Assembly: GCF_943193205.1 (NCBI RefSeq)
Contig: NZ_CALPDD010000005.1
Span: 83,437 to 147,436, forward strand
Direction: 5' to 3'
Source of the DNA: Alistipes muris
GTDB taxonomy: Bacteria > Bacteroidota > Bacteroidia > Bacteroidales > Rikenellaceae
DNA length: 64,000 nt
Numbering within the stretch: position 1 is the stretch's first letter; each line of letters begins with the position of its first letter. A model generated the notes under the pieces. It made no database searches. It saw only the letters and a list, made by a program, of their open reading frames with translations, and was not told the DNA's origin. Made by a program: the position numbers and the translations under genes. This document shows, piece by piece, positions 45,234 to 52,636 of this stretch.

Positions 45234-46018
45234 CACTCGCGCCCTCCCCGGTTTTTCATCTCCTGGGTCAGCTGGTGGCTGCGCTTGAGCTCGAAGTTCT
45301 GGCCTAAGTAGACCTTGCGCACCATCGGGTCGGCGGCCAGTTCCTCGGCCGAGCCGGTTTTGAGTATCTTCCCTTCGTAGAGCAGGTAGGTGCGGTCGGT
45401 GATGGCCAGCGTCTCGTCCACGTTGTGGTCGGTGATGATGACGCCTATGTTCTTGTGCTTGAGCGTCGCCACGATCGACTGGATGTCTTCCACCGCTATG
45501 GGGTCCACACCCGCGAACGGTTCGTCCAGCAGGATGAACGCCGGGTTTATCGCCACTGCGCGCGCGATTTCGGTCCGGCGCCGTTCGCCGCCCGAAAGCT
45601 GGATGCCCAGGCTTTTGCGGACCTTTTGCAGGCGGAATTCTTCGATCAGCGCTTCGACCCGTTCGTTCTGGTATTCCTTGGTGTAGTCGGTCATTTCCAA
45701 TACCGCACGGATGTTCTGTTCGACGGTCAGCCGGCGGAACACCGAGGCTTCCTGCGCCAGGTAGCCCACGCCCAGCTGGGCCCGGCGGTAGACCGGCAGC
45801 GAGGTCAGTTCGCTGACCTGTTTTTCGTCGTTTTCCAGAAAGATGCGCCCCTCGTTGGGCTTTATCAGTCCCACGATCATGTAAAAGGTCGTGGTCTTGC
45901 CCGCTCCGTTGGGTCCCAGCAGGCCCACGATTTCGCCTTGGTTGACGTCTATCGAGACATGGTTGACCACGGTGCGCGATTTGTATTTCTTGACGAGTTC
46001 GCTGGTATAAAGGCGCAT
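45233..46018 (-). CDS. lptB: LPS export ABC transporter ATP-binding protein
   Basis: The product is about 261 residues. It powers extraction of lipopolysaccharide from the inner membrane with LptFG. Walker A is [19 protein letters not shown] (about 33-51), the signature [14 protein letters not shown], Walker [14 protein letters not shown], and the switch His is in [22 protein letters not shown] and [18 protein letters not shown] are typical LptB text. The ATG at 46018 is the family start; the longer frame crosses the promoter. It heads a six-gene overlapping operon. Confidence 0.95.
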   Translation of the reverse strand: MRLYTSELVKKYKSRTVVNHVSIDVNQGEIVGLLGPNGAGKTTTFYMIVGLIKPNEGRIFLENDEKQVSELTSLPVYRRAQLGVGYLAQEASVFRRLTVEQNIRAVLEMTDYTKEYQNERVEALIEEFRLQKVRKSLGIQLSGGERRRTEIARAVAINPAFILLDEPFAGVDPIAVEDIQSIVATLKHKNIGVIITDHNVDETLAITDRTYLLYEGKILKTGSAEELAADPMVRKVYLGQNFELKRSHQLTQEMKNRGGRE

Positions 46019-46044
46019 GACGGTTTTGTGAATAAAATTTTTTA

Positions 46045-46052
46045 CAAAGTTA
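46045..46052 (-). promoter_or_regulatory. -7 box (TAACTTTG) for the lptB operon
   Basis: The minus strand reads TAACTTTG 26 bases before the lptB ATG, in the A/T-rich divergent region shared with recQ. Confidence 0.5.
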
Positions 46053-46074
46053 TGATTTTTTCCGAAAAAATTTT

Positions 46075-46082
46075 TATCTTTA
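46075..46082 (+). promoter_or_regulatory. -7-like box (TATCTTTA) for recQ
   Basis: TATCTTTA is one base off consensus and lies 37 bases before the recQ ATG. Confidence 0.4.
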
Positions 46083-46119
46083 CATTGGATTTTCGGATTT
46101 AACGTACAATGACGGCTCA

Positions 46120-48312
46120 ATGAAACAGTTCGACGCATCCCTGCTGCACGCCAAGCTCAAGGAATACTTCGGCTTCTCCTCCTTCAAGGGCAACCAGGAG
46201 GCGGTCATCCGCAACGTCTTGGAGCGCAAGGATACTTTCGTGCTGATGCCCACCGGCGGTGGGAAATCGCTGTGCTACCAGCTGCCCGCCCTGTTGATGG
46301 AGGGGGTCGCCATCGTCATCTCGCCGCTGATCGCCCTGATGAAGAACCAGGTCGATTCCATGCGTACGTTCTCCGCCGAGTCGGGCGTCGCCCATTTCCT
46401 CAATTCGTCGCTCAACAAGACCGCCGTCCAGCAGGTTCGGGCCGACGTCCTGGCCGGGAAAACCAAGTTGCTCTACTTCGCGCCCGAATCCCTCACCAAG
46501 GAGGACAATGTCGCGTTCCTGCGTAAAATCAAGATTTCGTTCTACGCCATCGACGAGGCCCACTGCATTTCCGAGTGGGGCCACGACTTCCGGCCCGAGT
46601 ACCGCCGTATCCGGCCCATCATCAACGAGATCGGCAGTGCGCCGCTCATCGCTCTGACCGCCACGGCTACTCCCAAGGTGCAGATGGACATCCAGAAGAA
46701 CCTGGGCATGTCCGACGCCGCCGTGTTCAAGTCGTCGTTCAACCGCCCCAACCTCTATTACGAAATCCGGCCCAAGCACGACGTCGACCGCGAAATCATC
46801 CGTTTCATCAAGCAGAACGAGGGTAAGAGCGGCATCATCTATTGTCTTAGCCGCAAGAAGGTCGAGGAGCTCACCGAGCTGTTGATCGCCAACGGCATCA
46901 AGGCCCGGGCTTACCACGCCGGGATGGACGCCGCCACCCGTGCGGGCAACCAGGACGATTTTCTCATGGAGCGGGTCGACGTCATCGTCGCCACCATCGC
47001 GTTCGGCATGGGCATCGACAAGCCCGACGTGCGCTACGTCATCCATTACGACATTCCCAAGTCGCTCGAGGGTTATTACCAGGAGACCGGGCGCGCAGGC
47101 CGCGACGGCGGTGAGGGGCATTGCCTTACCTTTTATAGTTATAAGGACATCCAGAAGCTCGAAAAGTTCATGCAGGGCAAGCCCGTCGCCGAGCAGGAAA
47201 TCGGCAAGCTGCTGCTCGTCGAGACCGTCTCCTACGCCGAAAGTTCCATGTGCCGCCGCAAGACCTTGCTCCATTACTTCGGCGAGGAGTATGCCGAGGA
47301 GAATTGCCAGAACTGCGACAACTGCCGCAATCCCAAGCCGCAGGTCGACGCCAAGGCTGCGCTTCGCATGGCGCTCGAAGCCCTGCGCGACATCGGCGAC
47401 AAGTTCAAGTCCGATTACCTGGTCTCCGTCCTCATCGGCAAGAATACCGCGCTCATCAAGAGTTACGGCCATAATAAGTCGAAGTGGTTCGGTGCCGGCG
47501 AGGAGCACGACGCCCGCTTCTGGGGGGCCGTCATCCGGCAGGCGCTCATCCTGGGGCTCGTCGACAAGAACATCGAGAACTACGGCTTGATTTCCATCAA
47601 TCCCAAGGGCGAGCAGTTCATTACCATGCCGTTCCCTGTCAATATCACCCTCGACCACAATTACGACCAGGAGGAAAAAGAGGCCGTCGCCGAGGTCCCC
47701 ATGGGCAAGGGCGGTGCGGCCGACGAGGAGCTTTTCTCCATGCTCAAGGACTTGCGCAAGAAGGTTGCCAAGAAGCACGACCTGCCGCCGTTCGTCATCT
47801 TCCAGGACCCGTCGCTCGAAGACATGGCCGTGCAGTATCCCGTCACCCTCGAGGAGATGCAGAACATTACGGGCGTCGGCGTCGGCAAGGCCCGCAAGTT
47901 CGGCGAGGAGTTCGTGCGGCTCATCAAGGCCTATGTCGAGGAGAAGGAGATCATCCGTCCGCAGGACATGGTCGTCAAGGGAGTGGCCAGCAAGTCGGGC
48001 AACAAGATTTTCATCATCCAGTCCATCGACCGCAAGATGGATTTCGAGGACATCGCCCGGGCGCGCGACCTGGATTTCGACGAGCTGCTCACCGAAATCG
48101 AGGGTATCGTCAATTCGGGTACCCGGCTCGACATCTCCTATTATATCCGCGAGTTCATGGACGAGGACAAGGCCGACGACATCTACCTCTATTTCCGGGA
48201 GGATGCCGAGAGCGATTCGCTCGACGACGCACTCGCCGAACTGGGGTCCGACTATACCGAGGAGGAGATACGCCTCGTTCGCATCAAGTTCATGTGCGAG
48301 CAGGGTAACTGA
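46120..48312 (+). CDS. recQ: ATP-dependent DNA helicase RecQ
   Basis: The product is 730 residues, longer than E. coli RecQ (about 610). It unwinds DNA 3'-5' in recombination repair. The helicase core has [16 protein letters not shown] (about 42-57), [18 protein letters not shown] (about 144-161), LTATATPKV and the motif [14 protein letters not shown] zinc site [10 protein letters not shown]...CQNCDNC lies at about 378-402, then the RQC winged helix. An HRDC-like part ([15 protein letters not shown], about 585-600) is followed by an extra C-terminal region ([15 protein letters not shown]) common in Bacteroidetes. Confidence 0.96.
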   Translation: MKQFDASLLHAKLKEYFGFSSFKGNQEAVIRNVLERKDTFVLMPTGGGKSLCYQLPALLMEGVAIVISPLIALMKNQVDSMRTFSAESGVAHFLNSSLNKTAVQQVRADVLAGKTKLLYFAPESLTKEDNVAFLRKIKISFYAIDEAHCISEWGHDFRPEYRRIRPIINEIGSAPLIALTATATPKVQMDIQKNLGMSDAAVFKSSFNRPNLYYEIRPKHDVDREIIRFIKQNEGKSGIIYCLSRKKVEELTELLIANGIKARAYHAGMDAATRAGNQDDFLMERVDVIVATIAFGMGIDKPDVRYVIHYDIPKSLEGYYQETGRAGRDGGEGHCLTFYSYKDIQKLEKFMQGKPVAEQEIGKLLLVETVSYAESSMCRRKTLLHYFGEEYAEENCQNCDNCRNPKPQVDAKAALRMALEALRDIGDKFKSDYLVSVLIGKNTALIKSYGHNKSKWFGAGEEHDARFWGAVIRQALILGLVDKNIENYGLISINPKGEQFITMPFPVNITLDHNYDQEEKEAVAEVPMGKGGAADEELFSMLKDLRKKVAKKHDLPPFVIFQDPSLEDMAVQYPVTLEEMQNITGVGVGKARKFGEEFVRLIKAYVEEKEIIRPQDMVVKGVASKSGNKIFIIQSIDRKMDFEDIARARDLDFDELLTEIEGIVNSGTRLDISYYIREFMDEDKADDIYLYFREDAESDSLDDALAELGSDYTEEEIRLVRIKFMCEQGN

Positions 48313-48329
48313 CAAATACGGTTTTGCCT

Positions 48330-48554
48330 ATGAACAAGAAGACTTTTACGCTCGCTTTGTTGTTTTTCTGTCTGACGGCGGTGTGGTTCGGAATCAGTCT
48401 TTATTGGTTCTTCACGTGCCGTTCGTGCGTCGGTTGGTTCGACTTGTTGATTGCCGTCTGTTTCGTCGGCGCCGGGGCCGGAATGACCGTCCACGAGTTC
48501 CGCAAGAAGAAGCGCATCCACCTCGACGAGGCCAACAGGCATCAGATTCCTTAG
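48330..48554 (+). CDS. small membrane protein of unknown function
   Basis: The product is 74 residues. It has two hydrophobic helices (FTLALLFFCLTAVWFGISLYW, about 5-25, split here by no polar residue, and LLIAVCFVGAGAGMTV, about 36-51) separated by a short FFTCRSCVGWF loop with two cysteines. A basic tail (EFRKKKRIHLDEANRH) follows. I do not recognise a family. It lies 17 bases after recQ and 8 bases before another tiny membrane protein, so a recQ-rsmA transcript probably carries both. Confidence 0.6.
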   Translation: MNKKTFTLALLFFCLTAVWFGISLYWFFTCRSCVGWFDLLIAVCFVGAGAGMTVHEFRKKKRIHLDEANRHQIP

Positions 48555-48562
48555 GGTAGCTT

Positions 48563-48796
48563 ATGAGCAAGACTTTCTTTTGGCAGGCGGTCCGCTTGGT
48601 CGTCATGGTGTTGGCCGTCGCCGGTATCATCTACGCCCTTGAGTTCATGCACGGTGGTTTCGCCGTCTGGTTTTGGGTAGCGCTTCTGGGCGTCGGGTTC
48701 TTCGGGTTGCTCGTTTCGTTCCGCGCAGCCCGTCGTCGTTCCGTCCGGCAGCAGAGCTTCGGGGCCCGCCGCCACAGAAAATCCTGCCGCCGATGA
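48563..48796 (+). CDS. small membrane protein of unknown function
   Basis: The product is 77 residues with two helices (about 10-27 and 33-53) and a strongly basic C-terminal tail rich in Arg (RAARRRSVRQQ, RRHRKSCRR). No family is recognised. Its stop overlaps the rsmA start as ATGA, which supports that it is translated and may serve to couple translation into rsmA. Confidence 0.6.
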   Translation: MSKTFFWQAVRLVVMVLAVAGIIYALEFMHGGFAVWFWVALLGVGFFGLLVSFRAARRRSVRQQSFGARRHRKSCRR

Positions 48797-49593
48797 CCGA
48801 AGTCAGAGCCAAAAAAGCGTTGGGGCAGCATTTTCTCGTCGACCTCAATATTGCGCGCAAGATTTGCGACGCGCTTTCGGGCGGTACGGCCGAAGCGCCC
48901 GCTACGGTGCTGGAGGTCGGCTGCGGCATGGGGGTGCTCACGCAGTTTCTGTTGCAGCGCGGCGACCTGACGACTTACGGGGCCGAGATAGACACCGAGA
49001 GCGTCGATTACCTGCACGACCGTTTCCCCGCTTTCGCTCCGCGGCTCATCGCGGGCGATTTCCTCAAGATGGATTTGCGCGCGGCGTTCCCCGACGTTTC
49101 CGCGCTCCGTATCATCGGCAATTTCCCCTACAATATTTCGTCGCAGATTTTTTTCAAGATTCTGGAGCACCGCGATTTCGTGCCCGAGTGCGTCGGCATG
49201 ATTCAGAAAGAGGTCGCTGTGCGTCTGGCCGAGCCGCCCGGGTCCAAGGAGTACGGGATTCTGTCGGTGCTCTTGCAGGCGTGGTACGACATCGAGTACC
49301 TCTTCACGGTCAGCGAGTCGGTTTTCAACCCGCCGCCCAAGGTCAAAAGCGCTGTCATCCGGTTGCGGCGCAACGGCGTCGCGCAGCTCGATTGCGACGA
49401 GCGGCTGTTCGTCCGCGTCGTCAAGGCGTCGTTCGGGCAGCGGCGCAAGATGATTCGCAACTCCCTCCGCGCCGCGTTCGGTGATTTCGGCGGTGCCGAG
49501 CATCCGTTCTTCACCTCGCGCGCCGAGCAGCTTTCCGTCGGCCAGTTCGTCGAGCTGACGAATTGGGTAAGCGAACATGTAATTAAAAATTAA
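48793..49593 (+). CDS. rsmA: 16S rRNA dimethyladenosine transferase
   Basis: The product is about 266 residues. It dimethylates two adjacent adenines near the 3' end of 16S rRNA. It starts TEVRAKKALGQHFLVDLNIA, the family's K-LGQ-F opening, has SAM motif I VLEVGCGMGVLTQFLL (about 38-53), GDFLKMDL, and the catalytic IIGNFPYNISSQI (about 107-119; the usual L of NLPYN is F here). The C-terminal part has VFNPPPKVKSAVIRL and FGQRRKMIRNSL. The start is fixed by the ATGA overlap. Confidence 0.95.
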   Translation: MTEVRAKKALGQHFLVDLNIARKICDALSGGTAEAPATVLEVGCGMGVLTQFLLQRGDLTTYGAEIDTESVDYLHDRFPAFAPRLIAGDFLKMDLRAAFPDVSALRIIGNFPYNISSQIFFKILEHRDFVPECVGMIQKEVAVRLAEPPGSKEYGILSVLLQAWYDIEYLFTVSESVFNPPPKVKSAVIRLRRNGVAQLDCDERLFVRVVKASFGQRRKMIRNSLRAAFGDFGGAEHPFFTSRAEQLSVGQFVELTNWVSEHVIKN

Positions 49594-49720
49594 GAATGAA
49601 AAATTAAAAATGGATGTGCCGTTCGGAGATGCAGTTCAGGCATCTTTTATAGTTTGAGGTTCAGATAAAAACGCGAACAGCCCCCCCCCGATTTTTAATT
49701 CTTAATTTTTAATTCCCGTT
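49574..49720. repeat. inverted A/T-rich short-repeat arms between convergent genes, with a C9 tract
   Basis: The left arm (from about 49579) reads AATTAAAAATTAAGAATG plus AAAAATTAAAAATG. The right arm (about 49691-49715) reads ATTTTTAATTCTTAATTTTT, its reverse complement. The core of about 80 bases ends in nine consecutive C. The left arm overlaps the last codons of rsmA, which end in VIKN. Confidence 0.7.
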
Positions 49721-50971
49721 TTCTCCCGCCACCACCGTCACCAAGTCTTCCCGGGCCAGGTATTTTTGCGCCAGCCGCTGGACGTCGGCAGGGGTCATCG
49801 TGCGGATGCGGCGCAGATTTTCGTCGATGACGCTGTTGTCCGTTCCGCAGAGGATGTTCTCTATCGTCACGTCGGCTATGCCGAACGGGCCGTCGAGTAT
49901 GCGCATCATCTCGCCCGCCATGATGTTCTTCACCAGCGTCAGTTCTTCTTCGTCCATCGGTTCTGTCCGCAGGCGTTCGATTTCGGCGTATATTTCGCTC
50001 AGGGCCGCTTGCGTCGCTTCGGTCCCCACTTGCGTCGCTATGGCCATATAGCCCGCCCGGTCGAAGTTCACCATCGCCGCCACCACTCCGTAGGTGTAGC
50101 CGTGGCGTTCGCGCAGGTTCTGCATCAGGCGCGAGCCGAAGTAGCCGCCCAGCGCCGCCGCCACGACCTGCATCCCCACGAAATCGGGGTGTTCACGGCC
50201 GAACAGCAGCCTGCCGATGCGAATCGACGACTGGACCGCTCCCGCGTGTGCGACCTTGACTTCGTGGGTCGTCTGCGGCGCGGGAAATTCCGGCCGGGCC
50301 TTCGCCCCGTGCGGTATCTGTTCCGCAATGGCCGCCACTGCATGCCGTTCGTCGTCGGTAATCCGGCCGCTGCATACCACAAAGCAGTTTTCGGCCGTGT
50401 AGTGCGTGCGGTAGAACGTTTCGACGTCGGCCCGCGTCAGCGTGTCGTAGAGCGCTCCGTCGTACGATATGCCGTAGGGGTGCCGTTCGCCGAACAGCGC
50501 CCGCGCAAAGGCTTCGCGCGCCCGGACATCCACTTTGTGGCGGTCGATCAGCAGCCGCTGCTTGCGTTTGGCGCAGTAGGTGCGCAGTTCTTCTTCCGGA
50601 AATACGGGGTGCAGCAGGATTTCGGCCGCCGCTTCCAGCGTCTCGCGGTAGAATTTCGAGAGGGTCGCAAAACTGATGTAGGCGTAGTCGCGGTCCAGGT
50701 TGACATCGTACCACGAGCCGTAGTAGTCCAGCCGTTCGGCCAGTTCGCGGGCCGTGAAGCGCCGGGTTCCTTCGGCCAGCAGGTTGGCCGTCGTCGAGGC
50801 CGAGAACGGGACCCGTTGTACCGACGGCCCCGCACGGAATACGAACGTCACGCGCAGGACCTCGAAATCGTTGGCCGGGAGCGTGTAGAGCGCCATGCCG
50901 TTCGGCAGTACGTGTTTTTCGGCGGCCTCTATTTCCACGGCCGAGGGGATGGTCAGGGGCGGTTGTGTCAT
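49709..50971 (-). CDS. M16 family peptidase homologue lacking the zinc motif
   Basis: The product is about 420 residues with the two-domain M16 fold (KHVLPNGMALYTLPANDFEVLRVTFVFRAG at about 19-48; later RLMQNLRERHGYTYGV and an RxxR-like pair). Where catalytic members have HxxEH this protein reads STTANLLAEGTRR, so it cannot bind zinc in the usual way. No signal peptide is visible. It follows the active paralogue with an ATGA overlap; such active/inactive pairs normally form a heterodimeric peptidase. Confidence 0.9.
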   Translation of the reverse strand: MTQPPLTIPSAVEIEAAEKHVLPNGMALYTLPANDFEVLRVTFVFRAGPSVQRVPFSASTTANLLAEGTRRFTARELAERLDYYGSWYDVNLDRDYAYISFATLSKFYRETLEAAAEILLHPVFPEEELRTYCAKRKQRLLIDRHKVDVRAREAFARALFGERHPYGISYDGALYDTLTRADVETFYRTHYTAENCFVVCSGRITDDERHAVAAIAEQIPHGAKARPEFPAPQTTHEVKVAHAGAVQSSIRIGRLLFGREHPDFVGMQVVAAALGGYFGSRLMQNLRERHGYTYGVVAAMVNFDRAGYMAIATQVGTEATQAALSEIYAEIERLRTEPMDEEELTLVKNIMAGEMMRILDGPFGIADVTIENILCGTDNSVIDENLRRIRTMTPADVQRLAQKYLAREDLVTVVAGENGN

Positions 50972-52203
50972 TTGGCGCGGTAGATTAGGGTGGAGCTTCG
51001 TTCCGGGCGGAACGTGCGGCGGCTGAAGTCGAGAATGCTGTCGGCCGTCACGGCGCCGTAGGCGTCGACTTCGCGGTTGGCGAGTTCCGCATCGCCCAGC
51101 ATTTCGTAGAATCCTAAGTTCATCGCCTTGTTCATGACGTTCAGTTCGCCGAACAGCGTGTTCGCCTCGAACTTGTTCTTCACTTTCTGCATTTCGCGGG
51201 CTTCGGCCGGTATGCGGCAGAGCGTTTCGATTTCTTCCCGGAACGCTTCTTCGGCCTGCTCGGGCGTCGTCTGCGGCAGCAGTTGTCCCGTGAAGATGAA
51301 AAGCCCCGGGTCCAGGTCGCCCGTGATGTAGGCGTTCACCGACGAGAGCAGGCGCCGTTGCTTGACCAGCCGCGTGTAGAGCCGCGACGAGTCGCCGCCC
51401 GACAGCAGGTCCGACACCAGATTGGCCGTGTAGAAATCGGGCGACAGGCGGCCGCCCATCGCATAGGCCACGGTCACCGTCGTCGCCGGGACGTCGCGCT
51501 GCACTTCTTCGCGCCGGGCTTCCGTCTGCGGCGGTTCCTGCGGGATGGGGCAGGGGGCTGCCGGCCGGTCCGGCAGGTCGCCGAACCATTTTTCGGCCAG
51601 CGCCAGCATCCGTTCTTTTTCTATGTCGGCCGACATGGACAATATCGCGTTCGACGGGTGGTAGTGCGTCCGGTAGAATTCCCGCACGTCGTCGAGCGTT
51701 GCCTGCGCTATGTGGTCCGGCGTCAGTCCGATGGCCGCCCAGCGGTAGGGGTGTGTCTTGTAGGCCAGCGCCCGCAGCAGCAGCGTCTGGTCGCCGTAGG
51801 GTTGGTTCAGATAGCGTTGGCGGTATTCTTCGATGACCACCTTTTTCTCCGTTTCGAGTTTCTCGGGCGTGATGTCCAGCCCTTCGATGCGGTCGCTTTC
51901 GAGCCACAGCGCCGTTTCGATGTTGGCCGCCGGGAGGGTCATGTAGAAGTCCGTGTAGTCGTTGTTCGTAAAGGCGTTGTTGTCGCCCGAGGCCATCTGC
52001 ACCGGCAGGTCGAAGTTCTCCACGCTGCGCGTGCCGCGGAACATCAGGTGCTCGAACAGGTGGGCGAAGCCCGTGCGCCCGGGGTTTTCGTTGCGCGCCC
52101 CTACTTTGTAGAGTATGTTCACGGCCGCCAGTTTCGACTGCCGGTCGCGGTTCGCCAGCACGGTCAGTCCGTTGGCCAGCGTTTTTCGGCGATAGGGAAT
52201 CAT
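50968..52203 (-). CDS. M16 family zinc peptidase, catalytic subunit
   Basis: The product is about 411 residues. The zinc motif is intact: GFAHLFEHLMFRGT (His 48, Glu 51, His 52) with the third ligand Glu in the EKKVVIEEYRQRY segment. The C-terminal half carries an SRLYTRLVKQRRLLSSVNAY stretch, the R/Y substrate-binding pair of M16. It should degrade short peptides with the partner encoded downstream. ATG at 52203 is chosen, because the -7 box at 52210-52217 lies directly upstream; an in-frame start at 52233 would be upstream of that box. Confidence 0.92.
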   Translation of the reverse strand: MIPYRRKTLANGLTVLANRDRQSKLAAVNILYKVGARNENPGRTGFAHLFEHLMFRGTRSVENFDLPVQMASGDNNAFTNNDYTDFYMTLPAANIETALWLESDRIEGLDITPEKLETEKKVVIEEYRQRYLNQPYGDQTLLLRALAYKTHPYRWAAIGLTPDHIAQATLDDVREFYRTHYHPSNAILSMSADIEKERMLALAEKWFGDLPDRPAAPCPIPQEPPQTEARREEVQRDVPATTVTVAYAMGGRLSPDFYTANLVSDLLSGGDSSRLYTRLVKQRRLLSSVNAYITGDLDPGLFIFTGQLLPQTTPEQAEEAFREEIETLCRIPAEAREMQKVKNKFEANTLFGELNVMNKAMNLGFYEMLGDAELANREVDAYGAVTADSILDFSRRTFRPERSSTLIYRAK

Positions 52204-52209
52204 GGAGGA

Positions 52210-52217
52210 CAAAGGTA
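52210..52217 (-). promoter_or_regulatory. -7 box (TACCTTTG) for the M16 pair
   Basis: The minus strand reads TACCTTTG ending 7 bases before the ATG at 52203, so the transcript may be leaderless or nearly so. A TTTTTG lies only 13 bases upstream. Confidence 0.5.
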
Positions 52218-52364
52218 GCACTTTTCGCTCCAAAAATCGGAATGTTGCAGTTCGGATGCCAAAATTTACAGGTTATTTGTACGATTGTGGGGGTCGTTTT
52301 TCGTCCGAATTCCGTACCTTTGTCTGCGTCTTGGATACTATGTCCCGGCAGAGGCAAACGATGG

Positions 52365-52396
52365 TTTGTTTCTGCACTCGGCTTTCCGTATCTTTG
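52365..52396 (+). promoter_or_regulatory. PFOR promoter candidate 1, TTTG-N20-TATCTTTG
   Basis: A perfect consensus match in the first complete repeat copy. A transcript from here would carry a leader of about 235 bases containing the later repeat hairpins. Confidence 0.65.
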
Positions 52397-52541
52397 GCTT
52401 CGCCGAAGATACTTCCGCCTCGGAAATGCTCAAATAAATTTGGCATTCCGCCCGGCTTATTCGTGTCTTTGACTTCGCCGAAGATACTGCGTCTCGGCAA
52501 AAAAATCGAATGAATTCGTTTTTTTGCTCTCGGCTTATTCG

Positions 52542-52549
52542 TATCTTTG
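52542..52549 (+). promoter_or_regulatory. PFOR proximal -7 box (TATCTTTG)
   Basis: The last box of the array, 88 bases before the PFOR ATG. The palindrome-borne TTCG is 23 bases away and another TTTG is 15 bases away, both off the ideal spacing. Confidence 0.5.
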
Positions 52550-52636
52550 CATCGCATGTTCCGGAACCGCGGTTCCGGGGCTGTAAAACGTATTCGGAAA
52601 TACACACAAATATATATTTTCTAAATTCAATTCAAT

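Larger units (their letters stand above)
52315..52549 (+). repeat. tandem promoter repeat array (four -7 boxes 74-78 bp apart) before PFOR
   Basis: The -7 boxes are TACCTTTG (52315), TATCTTTG (52389), TGTCTTTG (52464) and TATCTTTG (52542). The palindromes before the last three are CAAAC-GATG-GTTTG, CAAAT-AA-ATTTG and CGAAT-GA-ATTCG. The second and third boxes run into hairpins such as TATCTTTGGC-TTC-GCCGAAGATA. The box at 52389 has TTTG exactly 20 bases upstream (52365-52368), the one at 52464 has TTTG 21 bases upstream. Confidence 0.85.
52218..52636. other. 433-base divergent intergenic region, mostly promoter repeats
   Basis: Between the M16 start and PFOR. From the left: about 95 bases of A/T-rich sequence with no recognised signal, then the four-box promoter repeat array (52315-52549), then an 87-base leader ending at the PFOR ATG. 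No coding sequence is supported. Confidence 0.7.

Noticed and set aside
46117..48315. 732-codon minus-strand frame opposite recQ
   Set aside because: It spans exactly the recQ gene in antiphase and has no family signature.
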